NCBI GenBank assembly: GCA_038106885.1
Contig: JAYNFX010000003.1
Coordinates: 24,748-88,747 of the forward strand
Direction of reading: 5' to 3'
DNA length: 64,000 nt
Source of the DNA: UBA3537 sp038106885
Lineage (GTDB): Bacteria > Bacteroidota > Bacteroidia > Flavobacteriales > Flavobacteriaceae
A program made the translations under genes and the position numbers. The notes below the pieces were generated by a model. The model made no database searches and was not told the DNA's origin. It saw nothing but the letters and a program-made list of their open reading frames with translations. Shown here piece by piece: positions 51,345-60,602 of this stretch (the stretch's first letter is position 1; each line of letters begins with the position of its first letter).

Positions 51345-53533
51345 AAAAAAGACAAAACATATCTACAGCTCTGAAAAGCATCCCAAGAAATTTGTTTTCT
51401 GGCCTTGTTGTAAGTTTAATTGCTTTGCCGTTGAGCTTGGGTCTAGCAATGGCGTGTGATGCGCCTCCCATTTCAGGTGTCATTGCTTCAATTGCTGGTG
51501 GTGTGTTAGTTTCAGTTTTTGGAGGCAGCTTTGTTACTATTTCTGGTCCTGGTAAAGGCCTTGTAGGGGTTATTTTAATTGCAGTTTCAACACTGGGTCT
51601 TAACGCAACTTATGCCGCTATAATATGTTCAGGAATATTGCTTTTAATTCTAGGTTTTTTAAGGCTTGGGAAGCTGTCGGATTATTTTCCATCGTCAGCA
51701 ATTCAGGGGGTTCTAGCGGCTATTGGTTTAATTATTCTTGGTAAGCAGTTTCATATAATGCTTGCCAATAAAATAGCGAAAGAAAACACTATTGAGTACT
51801 TGGTGGCTATTCCAAAAACTATAATTACAGCTCTTAATTACAGCGATACGGGTTTGAAATATGCTGCATTAGCTGGGGTTATTAGCCTTTTAATAATGGT
51901 CTTTTATTCTAAAATTAGAAACAGATATCTTCAGTTGGTTCCGGCTCCAATGTGGATTGTAATATTATCGTTAAGTTACAGCTATTATTATGAATTTGTT
52001 CTTGGTTTATCAAATCCTATTTCTAAAAAATATATGATTCCTGAAATACCAAATATTCAAAAAATTATTACAGATTTACCGGTTCCTGACTTTGGCCTAA
52101 TAAGCTCCTCTGCTTTTTGGATAAGCGTAGTTGCCCTTACTTTAATTGCAAGCATAGAGTCACTTTTGAGCATAAAAGCCGTAGACAGGCTAGACCCAAT
52201 GAAAAGGCGGTCTAATGTTAACAAGGATATTAAGGCTTTGGGGTTGTCAACTGTGTTTAGTGGTTTTTTAGGCGGACTTAATGTTGTTGCTGTTATTGCG
52301 CCTAGTTCAGTAAATATTAGCAACGGTGGCTCAAACAGGTTTTCAAATTTTTCACATGCTGTTTTTTTAACCCTTTTTATTGTTTTGTTTAGCACTGAGC
52401 TTGAAAGGATTCCATTGTCAGCGCTTATGGCAATTCTGGTATACACCGGCTATAAACTAGCCTCTCCTGAAATTATTAGAAGAATGTTCTTGATTGGAAA
52501 AGAACAGTTGATTATCTTCCTTGTAACACTTTTTGTAACATTAAAAGTTGGTCTAATCTCAGGAATTGTTGCGGGGGTTTTTACAACTTTTATAATTCAT
52601 GTTTTTATAAATAAAAGCTTTCAGTTGTTCTTTAAAAATATTTTAAAGCCAAATGTACTAATGTATAAAGAAAATGACGAGAATTATTTTATTAGCGTGA
52701 AGCATTTTTCAAGTTTTCTAAATTTTAGAAATCTTAAAAACAAACTAGATGTCATTCCAGAAAAAAACTCTGTGGTAATAGACTTTTCTTTGTGTGCTTT
52801 TGTTGATCACACAGTGATGGAAAACATCAGCAGCTACCAGGCGTTGTTCAACAAAAAAGGGGGGAGTATTGATGTCATAGGCTTTGATGTTTTTGGAGCC
52901 GACACTTTAGATCCTTTTGCTTTAAAAAACCTTATTCCTATTTCTGGTCTTATGAAAAACAATGCCGGCAAAAGAAAGAAAGATTTTGAGGCTTTGGCTA
53001 GCAATCTAAAAATGAAATACACACCAAAAAACAACACAGCCACCGATCACTTAACGGGCTTTAGCTACTTTATTACTAAGCAAATTAGTCACACCTATAA
53101 TCTGCTTAGCTCTAATGAGTCTAATTGTTGTCTTTTTGATATTTCTTATTCTGAAGGTGTGTCAATCGCTAAAGAAAACATCAGATCAACAATGATGTAT
53201 ATCCAAACCAAAAAAACAATTCCTCAATTTACTTTAACAAAAGAGGGGTATTTAGAGCGCTTCTATTCACTAACAGGTGAAAAAGATATTGACATACCTG
53301 GTTATGAGAGCTTTTCAAAAAGATTTTATTTAAATGGAAAAAACCCAAAAAAGATCCTAGAGCTGTTTGATGAGAAAATAATACACTTTTTTGAAAACAA
53401 CGAATACTACCATGTTGAATCTGACGGAGCTGCATTGCTTATTTTTAGCAAAGAAAGGGTGGCCACGGTTAAAGAAATTGAGAAACTCTTAACCTTCGGC
53501 TTGTATTTAACCGGGCTAGTTGATAAAAAATGA
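51341..53533 (+). CDS. SulP-family anion transporter with STAS and extra C-terminal domain
   Basis: 730 residues. The SulP membrane domain covers about residues 15-430 (LPLSLGLAMACDAPPISG; GGSFVTISGPGKGLVGV), with 12-14 helices. A STAS-type domain follows (about 445-530, VVIDFSLCAFVDHTVMENIS). After a Lys-rich linker comes an additional domain of about 160 residues (570-730), with RFYSLTGEKDIDIPGYESF and FFENNEYYHVESDGAALLIF, that I cannot name. Family substrates include sulfate, bicarbonate and fumarate. It is coupled both to the USP upstream and to the MBL hydrolase downstream by ATGA overlaps. Confidence 0.88.
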   Translation: MKKRQNISTALKSIPRNLFSGLVVSLIALPLSLGLAMACDAPPISGVIASIAGGVLVSVFGGSFVTISGPGKGLVGVILIAVSTLGLNATYAAIICSGILLLILGFLRLGKLSDYFPSSAIQGVLAAIGLIILGKQFHIMLANKIAKENTIEYLVAIPKTIITALNYSDTGLKYAALAGVISLLIMVFYSKIRNRYLQLVPAPMWIVILSLSYSYYYEFVLGLSNPISKKYMIPEIPNIQKIITDLPVPDFGLISSSAFWISVVALTLIASIESLLSIKAVDRLDPMKRRSNVNKDIKALGLSTVFSGFLGGLNVVAVIAPSSVNISNGGSNRFSNFSHAVFLTLFIVLFSTELERIPLSALMAILVYTGYKLASPEIIRRMFLIGKEQLIIFLVTLFVTLKVGLISGIVAGVFTTFIIHVFINKSFQLFFKNILKPNVLMYKENDENYFISVKHFSSFLNFRNLKNKLDVIPEKNSVVIDFSLCAFVDHTVMENISSYQALFNKKGGSIDVIGFDVFGADTLDPFALKNLIPISGLMKNNAGKRKKDFEALASNLKMKYTPKNNTATDHLTGFSYFITKQISHTYNLLSSNESNCCLFDISYSEGVSIAKENIRSTMMYIQTKKTIPQFTLTKEGYLERFYSLTGEKDIDIPGYESFSKRFYLNGKNPKKILELFDEKIIHFFENNEYYHVESDGAALLIFSKERVATVKEIEKLLTFGLYLTGLVDKK

Positions 53534-54387
53534 ATCTATACGCTATAAACACAGGAAACTTTAAGCTCGATGGCGGGGCAATGTTCGGTGTTGTGCCAAA
53601 ATCGCTTTGGTCTAAAACAAACCCTGCCGATAACAACAACATGATAGATGTAGCAGCTAGATGCTTGCTAATTGAAGACGAAAATAGGCTTATTTTGATT
53701 GATTGTGGGATGGGAAATAAACAGTCAGATAAGTTTTTTAGTTATTATTACAGGTGGGGAGATCAGGGAATTGAACAAGGGTTGTCTAAGCAAGGTTTTC
53801 ATAAAGACGACATAACAGATGTGTTTTTGACTCACCTGCATTTTGATCATTGTGGTGGCGGGGTCGAATGGAACAAAAATAAAACTGGCTACCAAATGAC
53901 CTTTAAAAATGCTAAATATTGGAGCAATAAAAAACACTGGGATTGGGCAGCCAACCCCAACAAAAGAGAAAAAGCTTCTTTCTTAAAAGAAAACCTTGAA
54001 TTAATACATTCCTCTGGCCAGCTAAACAATATTTCTGTGCCTAATGGCTATATTAAAAAAAACGGCCTTTTAGGTCTAGATGTTTTTTTTGTTGATGGTC
54101 ATACAGAAAAACAAATGCTGCCAATAATAAAATACAAAAACAAAACTATTTGTTTTATGGCTGATCTGTTGCCAACTGTTGGGCACATTAAACTTCCCTT
54201 CATAATGGGTTATGATGTAAGACCCTTAAAAACGCTTGAAGAAAAAGATGTTTTCTTAAACCTTGCTGCAAATGACAATTATTATTTATTTTTGGAGCAC
54301 GACCCTACACATGAACTAATAACGGTTAAACAAACCGATAAGGGCGTGGTGGTCGATGAAACCTTTTTATTAAAAGACATACTATAA
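53530..54387 (+). CDS. MBL-fold metallo-hydrolase
   Basis: 285 residues of the metallo-beta-lactamase fold with a complete zinc motif HLHFDHCGG (HxHxDH) near residues 100-108, and later His/Asp ligands around DGHTEKQM and FMADLLPT. The layout resembles lactonase/YtnP-type hydrolases. The substrate cannot be told; acyl-homoserine lactonase, arylsulfatase-like or other esterase activities are all possible. No signal peptide. Translationally coupled to the SulP gene. Confidence 0.87.
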   Translation: MNLYAINTGNFKLDGGAMFGVVPKSLWSKTNPADNNNMIDVAARCLLIEDENRLILIDCGMGNKQSDKFFSYYYRWGDQGIEQGLSKQGFHKDDITDVFLTHLHFDHCGGGVEWNKNKTGYQMTFKNAKYWSNKKHWDWAANPNKREKASFLKENLELIHSSGQLNNISVPNGYIKKNGLLGLDVFFVDGHTEKQMLPIIKYKNKTICFMADLLPTVGHIKLPFIMGYDVRPLKTLEEKDVFLNLAANDNYYLFLEHDPTHELITVKQTDKGVVVDETFLLKDIL

Positions 54388-54391
54388 AATC

Positions 54392-56005
54392 ATGACAAAC
54401 TTAAAACCCCCTTTTTTTAAACAAATAATTGCTTCTCTTCTGGCCGTTACTTTATGTGGATGTGGCTCAACAGAGCCTTTGCTTTCAACGCCAATTGAGA
54501 ACATTGATCAATCACCGTCCAAAATATCTGACCTTACAAAAGAAGAAAGAGCGTCTTGGAGCCACCTAGATTTAGTAAAAGATACAATTCCAGGCGCCAG
54601 TTTAGATCTTGCATATAAAGAGCTTGTGAAAGACGATAGCGAAACAATAATTGTTGCTGTGATAGATTCAGGCATTGACATCACCCATGAAGATTTAAGT
54701 GAAAACATTTGGGTAAACGAAGATGAAATTCCTAACAACGGTGTTGATGACGACAGAAATGGTTATGTTGATGATATTAACGGGTGGAATTTCTTAGGCG
54801 AGTCTAGCAACGAACAACTGGAATATGTTCGCTTAGTTGCGAGCGGAGATAAGTCTAATCCACGCTTTGAAGAAGCTAAATCTCTACTCGAAAAAGAAGT
54901 TAAACAATACAGCTCTTCGAAAGATCGTTATGATGGAATCTTAGGGCGATTAAAAAATTCAAGAGCAGCTATAAAAGAAAATTTAGGTAAAGATACATTC
55001 TCGAAAGAAGAAGTGATGTCTATTGAAACCGAAAACGAAGAGCTTATTGGTCACCTTAACGCCATTAAGCAAGCTTACGGATTCGGTTATGATTCTATTG
55101 ACGAGCTTATTGGAGAGCTAGAAGATTATGTAAAAAGCTTAAGTGACAGGCTAAGCTACTACTTGAATGTTGATTTTAACGGTAGAAGCGTTGTGGGAGA
55201 TAATGTTGATGATCTAAATGATCGTGATTATGGAGACAATAATGTGATGCCAAAAAACGGCAGCAGCCATGGAACTCATGTTTCAGGAATAATAGCTGCT
55301 AGAAGAAATAACAATATTGGAGTGAATGGGGCTGCTAATAATGTGAAAATAATGGCTATTCGAAATACGCCTAACGGTGACGAATACGATAAAGATGTTG
55401 CTCTTGGTGTTTATTACGCGGTTAACAACGGTGCAAAAATTATCAATATGAGCTTTGGAAAAAGCTTCTCCCCTCACAGCGATTGGGTTAGAGATGCTAT
55501 TGCCTATGCTGCAAAAAAAGACGTTTTAATTGTTGCTGCCGCAGGAAACAACTCCGAAAACACTGATGAAGTACAGTATTACCCAAATGATCAACTCGGT
55601 GTTGGAGAAGAGGTTTCGAACACCTTTATCAAGGTAGGTTCGTCTACATATGATTATGGTTCGGGAATAGTATCAGGTTTTTCTAATTATGGGAAAAACA
55701 CTGTTGATATTTTTGCACCCGGATCTAGTATTTATTCTACTTACCCTGAAAACACGTATTCATTTGCTCAAGGAACATCAATGGCATCTCCTTTAGTTGC
55801 TGGGGTTGCGGCATTAGTTTGGTCTCAATACCCAAAACTAAAGGCTGCACAGCTAAAAGAGGTTCTCATGGCCTCTGGGTTGCCAATAAACAAAGAGGTT
55901 AGCATGAGTGATGACTCGGTTGTGTCGTTTAAGAATCTCTCAAAATCAGGAAAGCTGGTTAACGCCTATAATGCACTTATAATGGCTTCAAAAGTTTCTA
56001 AATAA
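54392..56005 (+). CDS. S8 (subtilisin) serine protease, lipoprotein
   Basis: 537-residue lipoprotein (lipobox LCGC, Cys24). Catalytic triad: Asp92 in VIDSGIDI, His293 in SHGTHVSG and Ser463 in GTSMASP. Between Asp and His is an insertion of about 200 residues, including a charged helical segment (about 145-265), far longer than in ordinary subtilisins. The fold otherwise looks complete. It should act in the periplasm or on the cell surface. It lies 4 nt after the MBL gene and just before an M1 peptidase gene. Confidence 0.92.
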   Translation: MTNLKPPFFKQIIASLLAVTLCGCGSTEPLLSTPIENIDQSPSKISDLTKEERASWSHLDLVKDTIPGASLDLAYKELVKDDSETIIVAVIDSGIDITHEDLSENIWVNEDEIPNNGVDDDRNGYVDDINGWNFLGESSNEQLEYVRLVASGDKSNPRFEEAKSLLEKEVKQYSSSKDRYDGILGRLKNSRAAIKENLGKDTFSKEEVMSIETENEELIGHLNAIKQAYGFGYDSIDELIGELEDYVKSLSDRLSYYLNVDFNGRSVVGDNVDDLNDRDYGDNNVMPKNGSSHGTHVSGIIAARRNNNIGVNGAANNVKIMAIRNTPNGDEYDKDVALGVYYAVNNGAKIINMSFGKSFSPHSDWVRDAIAYAAKKDVLIVAAAGNNSENTDEVQYYPNDQLGVGEEVSNTFIKVGSSTYDYGSGIVSGFSNYGKNTVDIFAPGSSIYSTYPENTYSFAQGTSMASPLVAGVAALVWSQYPKLKAAQLKEVLMASGLPINKEVSMSDDSVVSFKNLSKSGKLVNAYNALIMASKVSK

Positions 56006-56012
56006 TTTATCC

Positions 56013-57821
56013 ATGAGACGGGTGTTAATTGCCTTTGTATCTCTCTTGTTATTTAAATCTACGGAGAGTAATGCTCAAAGGGGTAATCAACCCTATTGGC
56101 AGCAACATGTAGACTATAAGATTGATATAGATGTTGATATAAGCTCTTTCAGGTATAGTGGGGATCAAAAATTGATATATACGAATAACTCCCCGGACAC
56201 ATTAAAAAGGGTTTATTTTCATCTTTTTTACAACGCCTTCCAGCCAGAAAGCGAAATGGATCAACGCTCGAGGAGCATTAAAGACCCTGACTCTAGGGTT
56301 ATGGACAGGATTAGCAAGTTGGGCAGTTCAGACCAGGGCTATTTAAAAGTTGTTAATTTAAAACAAGATGGCAGCGCCTTAAACAGTCTGGTGGCAGGAA
56401 CAATTCTCGAGGTAGACCTAAATAAGGCAATTTCTCCTGGTGAAAAAACAACTTTTGAAATGAGTTTTACAGGCCAAGTTCCTCTTATGGTTCGAAGAGC
56501 CGGAAAAAATAGTCCTGAAGGAGTTAAGCTATCGATGGCCCAGTGGTATCCAAAGCTTGCAGAATATGATTACGAAGGGTGGCACGCAGACCCATATATC
56601 GGGAGAGAATTTTATGGGGTTTGGGGAGATTTTGATGTAACTATTAACATAGACAAGAATTATGTTGTTGGCGGTACTGGATATTTACAAAAAAGTGATT
56701 TCAGTTCTAAAACAAAAAAGAAATGGCGCTTCAAGGCCCCTATGGTACACGATTTTACTTGGGCTGCTGATCCAGATTTTGTTCATGACACAAGATTAAT
56801 GGAAAACGGAACAGTGCTGAACTTTTATTACAAAAGAAGCCTGGCCAAAGAATACAAAGAAAACTGGAAAAGGCTGCAGCCCGTGACTGAAAAGTTAATG
56901 CTGTATTTCAATAAAAAAATAGGAACATACCCTTACAAACAGTATTCTGTGATACAGGGTGGTGACGGAGGAATGGAATATGGCATGTGTACATTAATAA
57001 CAGGTGAAAGAAAGTTTAAAAGCTTGGTGGGTGTTACAGCACATGAACTTGCGCATTCTTGGTTTCATTTTGTACTGGCCTCTAATGAAAGTAAACACGA
57101 ATGGATGGATGAAGGTTTTACTGAATATTATGGAACTCATGCTGAAAAAGAAATAATGGGCCTAAACGAGGACCTATATTACGAAGACACATATAAAAGA
57201 TATCGAAAACAAGTTGTTGAGAAAAAGGAGCAGCCGCAAACAACACATGCTGACCGCTTCATGTTAAATAGTGGTTATAGCACGTCAGCGTATGTCAAAG
57301 GATATATTTTTCTGAGACAGTTGAGGGTGTTGCTAGGAAATGAGGCATATGAAAAAACAATGAAAAAATACTACAATGAGTGGTCTTTTAAACACCCAAA
57401 CCCTAACGATTTTATACGTTGCGCAGAAATAGTGTCTGGATCAGAGCTTGACTGGTACATTGACGACTGGACAAAAACAACCAACAATATTGACTACAAA
57501 GTAGTGAGCCTGGAGAATAAAAATAAGGGGTGTTTAGTGAAACTCGAAAGGATTGGATTAATGCCGTTCCCTCTAGATGTATTATTAATCATGGAGGATG
57601 GATCGGAAAAAAAATATCACATTCCGCTTCGCATGATGAGAAAAGATCGGCCACTAGGGGTTAATATTAATAAACTAGAAGACTGGCCTTGGGCTAACCC
57701 CTATTATAGTTTTTTTGTTTCTAGTACAAAGCGGGTTCTAAAGGTTTCTCTTGATCCTGAAAACAACATAGCAGATATAAACAGGAAAAACAACACTCTA
57801 ACGAACGAAAACATTGAATAA
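56013..57821 (+). CDS. M1-family zinc metallopeptidase
   Basis: 602-residue exported peptidase (signal peptide 1-21). Zinc motif HELAHSW at 344-350 with the third ligand Glu in WMDEGFTEYYG. The exopeptidase loop is GGMEYGM in place of GAMEN, as in a subset of the family. The N-terminal beta domain and C-terminal domain fit the M1 layout, but the protein is shorter than aminopeptidase N. It probably trims peptides in the periplasm or outer membrane. Its end overlaps rnpA by 8 nt. Confidence 0.92.
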   Translation: MRRVLIAFVSLLLFKSTESNAQRGNQPYWQQHVDYKIDIDVDISSFRYSGDQKLIYTNNSPDTLKRVYFHLFYNAFQPESEMDQRSRSIKDPDSRVMDRISKLGSSDQGYLKVVNLKQDGSALNSLVAGTILEVDLNKAISPGEKTTFEMSFTGQVPLMVRRAGKNSPEGVKLSMAQWYPKLAEYDYEGWHADPYIGREFYGVWGDFDVTINIDKNYVVGGTGYLQKSDFSSKTKKKWRFKAPMVHDFTWAADPDFVHDTRLMENGTVLNFYYKRSLAKEYKENWKRLQPVTEKLMLYFNKKIGTYPYKQYSVIQGGDGGMEYGMCTLITGERKFKSLVGVTAHELAHSWFHFVLASNESKHEWMDEGFTEYYGTHAEKEIMGLNEDLYYEDTYKRYRKQVVEKKEQPQTTHADRFMLNSGYSTSAYVKGYIFLRQLRVLLGNEAYEKTMKKYYNEWSFKHPNPNDFIRCAEIVSGSELDWYIDDWTKTTNNIDYKVVSLENKNKGCLVKLERIGLMPFPLDVLLIMEDGSEKKYHIPLRMMRKDRPLGVNINKLEDWPWANPYYSFFVSSTKRVLKVSLDPENNIADINRKNNTLTNENIE

Positions 57822-58152
57822 ACTTAAGGGTAATAAAAAAATAAACCTGCTTTTTGAAAAAGGTAAGAGTGTTAAACATTTTCCGTTTAGGCTTGTTTAT
57901 CTAGAACATGAAGAAGTTTCTTGGGGTGTGTCTGTTAGCAAAAAAGCCTTTGCCTTGGCTGTTGATAGAAACAAAATAAAAAGAATATTAAGGGAAGGTG
58001 TGAAAAAACACCTTTTGGGTTTGTTTGAAAAAAATAAAAGAAAATACTGTTTTATGGTGTTATATACAGATAATAAAAAACTGAACAATACATCGTTGGA
58101 AAACAGTTTTATTGCTCTAAGAAAACTTGTTAGTGAAAAATTAGAACTATGA
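57814..58152 (+). CDS. rnpA: Ribonuclease P protein component
   Basis: Basic protein subunit that assists the RNase P ribozyme in cutting tRNA 5' leaders. 112 residues. The RNR motif is clear: DRNKIKRILREGVKKH. The start is TTG inside the end of the M1 gene; no ATG occurs in the N-terminal half. It is coupled to the S41 gene by an ATGA overlap. The usual partner rpmH is absent; the gene is sandwiched between two exported proteases. Confidence 0.93.
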   Translation: MNKLKGNKKINLLFEKGKSVKHFPFRLVYLEHEEVSWGVSVSKKAFALAVDRNKIKRILREGVKKHLLGLFEKNKRKYCFMVLYTDNKKLNNTSLENSFIALRKLVSEKLEL

Positions 58153-59753
58153 AAAAATACATTATTTACGGGGTATTGTTCCTGGCTGGTGTTTTATTTA
58201 CGTCAACAATAAAGTTTGATTTTTTTGAAATATCTAAACAGTTAGAAATTTATAACACTGTCTTTAAAAATATCAACATGAATTATGTTGAAAAAACCGA
58301 GCCAAGCAGGCTTATGAAAACCAGCGTTTCAAAAATGCTGTCTTCCCTAGACCCCTACACAACTTACAGCAGTGAAGATGATGTAGAAAGTGCTAAAATT
58401 TTGCGAAGCGGAAACATCTCCAGTATAGGCGCTAACTTATCATACATAAATAAAAATTTAACAATTATAGAAGTTTATAAAAATGGCGCTGCAGATGCAG
58501 TAGGGTTGAAGCCGGGTGACGTAATAACAGGCGTAAACGGGATTAAAACCTCTAGCTACAAAGACGGGATAGAGTCTTTGTTTTTAGGAAAAAATAATTC
58601 TAAGTTTTCTATTTCTGTTTCAAGAAATAACATTGAACAAGTTTTTCTTCTCAAAAAAAAGAACGTTAAGAGAAAATCTGTTCCGCTGTTTAAGTTATTA
58701 GAAAACAGGATCGGATATATTCCTTTAACTAAATTTTCTAAGGGTTCTGCAAAAGAGGTTGAGTCGGCTTTGAAATTTCTTTTAATTGATGAAGCAAAGG
58801 GGGTAATTCTAGACTTAAGAAACAACCCTGGTGGTCTTTTAAGTGAAGCTGTAGACATAGTTAACCTTTTTATTAAAAAGGGTCAGCTTGTTGTTTCTAC
58901 ACGCTCTAATATAGATAAATATAATCTTACTTACGTAACAAAAAACCAGCCCCTTAATTTAGAAATCCCAGTGGTTGTTCTTATTAACGAGAAAAGCGCT
59001 TCAGCTAGTGAGATTGTAGCGGGAGCACTACAGGATATGGACCGTGCGGTTATAGTAGGTAAAAGAAGTTTTGGCAAGGGGTTGGTGCAAAGAGTAGTCC
59101 CTTTGCCTTATGGGTCACAAATGAAAATAACTGTATCTAAATATCATACTCCTTCAGGAAGGTGTATACAAGCAATAGACTATAGTGGTGAAAAGAAAAA
59201 TAGTGATAATTATAAAGAAAAAAATACTTTTTATACAACCAAAGGCAGAAAAGTATTTGATAAAGGTGGGGTGTTGCCCGATGTGGTTACAGGAAAAAAA
59301 TCAAAGATGAACCTAATTAAGCTTCTAGAAAGTGAAATGTGCTTTTTTAATTATGCTATAAAATATATTAAAGTAAACCAAAAAATAAATAAAGAAAGCT
59401 TTAAGCTTAGTAAAGAGGTGTATAAAGACTTTGTTTCTTTTTGTCTTGACAACTACGATATAAATTTAGAAACTGAAAATATGGTAGAAAAAATTTCTTC
59501 TTTTTCAGAAAAAGAAGGACTACCAGAAACACTTGTTGAATTGAAAAAAATTAATGAAGCTTTAAAAAAAGAAAAAAAAGCAGAATTCTATAGGCTTGAA
59601 GATGAAATATTAGGGTTATTAGAAGAGCAGATAATTAGATCTCTTTATTATGAAGAGGGGTACTATGATTTTTCCTTGAAAAACAATATAAATATTAAAA
59701 AAGCTAAATCAATTTTAAGCTCGTCTAAAGATTATTTTTCTATTTTAAAATAA
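58149..59753 (+). CDS. S41-family C-terminal processing protease
   Basis: 534 residues: N-terminal signal/anchor helix (about 3-19), a PDZ domain (about 95-170, IGANLSYINKNLTIIEVYKNGAADAVG), and the S41 protease domain with the Ser/Lys dyad (EKSASASEIVAGALQD and GKRSFGKGLVQRV). A C-terminal extension of about 150 residues is charged and helical. Carboxy-terminal processing proteases cut tails of periplasmic or membrane proteins. It starts at the rnpA stop and precedes the OmpA-like gene. Confidence 0.93.
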   Translation: MKKYIIYGVLFLAGVLFTSTIKFDFFEISKQLEIYNTVFKNINMNYVEKTEPSRLMKTSVSKMLSSLDPYTTYSSEDDVESAKILRSGNISSIGANLSYINKNLTIIEVYKNGAADAVGLKPGDVITGVNGIKTSSYKDGIESLFLGKNNSKFSISVSRNNIEQVFLLKKKNVKRKSVPLFKLLENRIGYIPLTKFSKGSAKEVESALKFLLIDEAKGVILDLRNNPGGLLSEAVDIVNLFIKKGQLVVSTRSNIDKYNLTYVTKNQPLNLEIPVVVLINEKSASASEIVAGALQDMDRAVIVGKRSFGKGLVQRVVPLPYGSQMKITVSKYHTPSGRCIQAIDYSGEKKNSDNYKEKNTFYTTKGRKVFDKGGVLPDVVTGKKSKMNLIKLLESEMCFFNYAIKYIKVNQKINKESFKLSKEVYKDFVSFCLDNYDINLETENMVEKISSFSEKEGLPETLVELKKINEALKKEKKAEFYRLEDEILGLLEEQIIRSLYYEEGYYDFSLKNNINIKKAKSILSSSKDYFSILK

Positions 59754-59771
59754 TATGAATACATTAACTAA

Positions 59772-60602
59772 GTGAATAAAATTTTTCTTTTCCTTTTCGT
59801 ATTTTATTTTTCTTTTTCTCAAAATGAAAAAACACATGTTGTTTATTTTGAGACTGACAAGTATGACATATTAGAAATAGAGAAAAACAGGCTTTTGCTG
59901 TTCGCAGATAAAATAAAAAAAGAAAAAATAAAAAAAATATCCATTTATGGTTTTTGTGACGATAGAGGCTCAAACAGTTACAATTTAATATTGTCACAAA
60001 ACAGAGCTAACACTATAAAAACCATATTATTAAAGACTTTATTAGATCCTTCTTTAATAACAAACGTAGACGGAAAAGGAGAGCTATTATTAAAGTTTGT
60101 TAAAACAGAAGATATTAATATTGCTCGCGGATTAAACAGGAAAGTAGAAATAAAGGTGGAATTATTTGAAGAAATTACCAGTCCTGTTTTAAAAGATAAA
60201 CTAGGGAGAGAACTTCCTCTAACACTCGATAGTGATTTAATTGTTGGGGATAAGATAATCTTAAAAAATATCCTTTTTAAGACTGGGTACAGCTATGTTT
60301 TAAAAGAATCAATTCCTGTTTTAGAAAATATAGTAAAAAAATTATTAGAGAGGGATAATCTTTCTTTTGTAATAGAAGGACATGTTTGTTGTACTTCTTA
60401 CGGAAGAGACGCTGTGGATAGAGGAACAGGAAAAAGAAACCTTTCATTATCTAGAGCTCGGTATATTTATTCATATTTCTTAAAAAAAGGTATTGATAAA
60501 AAAAGAATGAAATACACGGGTTTAAAACATCTTTATCCTTTAGGAGGAGATACTAAATTTGATAGAAGAGTTGAGATTGAAATAACATATATTAAAAATT
60601 AA
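59772..60602 (+). CDS. OmpA-family protein with two tandem OmpA-like domains
   Basis: 276 residues: signal peptide (1-16), then two OmpA_C-like peptidoglycan-binding domains. The first (about 20-130) has YFETDKYDI, the D/R ligand pattern in GFCDDRGSNSYN and LSQNRA. The second (about 165-273) has FVIEGHVCCTSY in place of the usual GHTD and LSLSRARYI ... DRRVEIEI. There is no beta-barrel. The start is GTG. Likely a periplasmic peptidoglycan-binding protein, last in a long plus-strand run. Its stop overlaps the GNAT gene by 4 nt. Confidence 0.85.
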   Translation: MNKIFLFLFVFYFSFSQNEKTHVVYFETDKYDILEIEKNRLLLFADKIKKEKIKKISIYGFCDDRGSNSYNLILSQNRANTIKTILLKTLLDPSLITNVDGKGELLLKFVKTEDINIARGLNRKVEIKVELFEEITSPVLKDKLGRELPLTLDSDLIVGDKIILKNILFKTGYSYVLKESIPVLENIVKKLLERDNLSFVIEGHVCCTSYGRDAVDRGTGKRNLSLSRARYIYSYFLKKGIDKKRMKYTGLKHLYPLGGDTKFDRRVEIEITYIKN

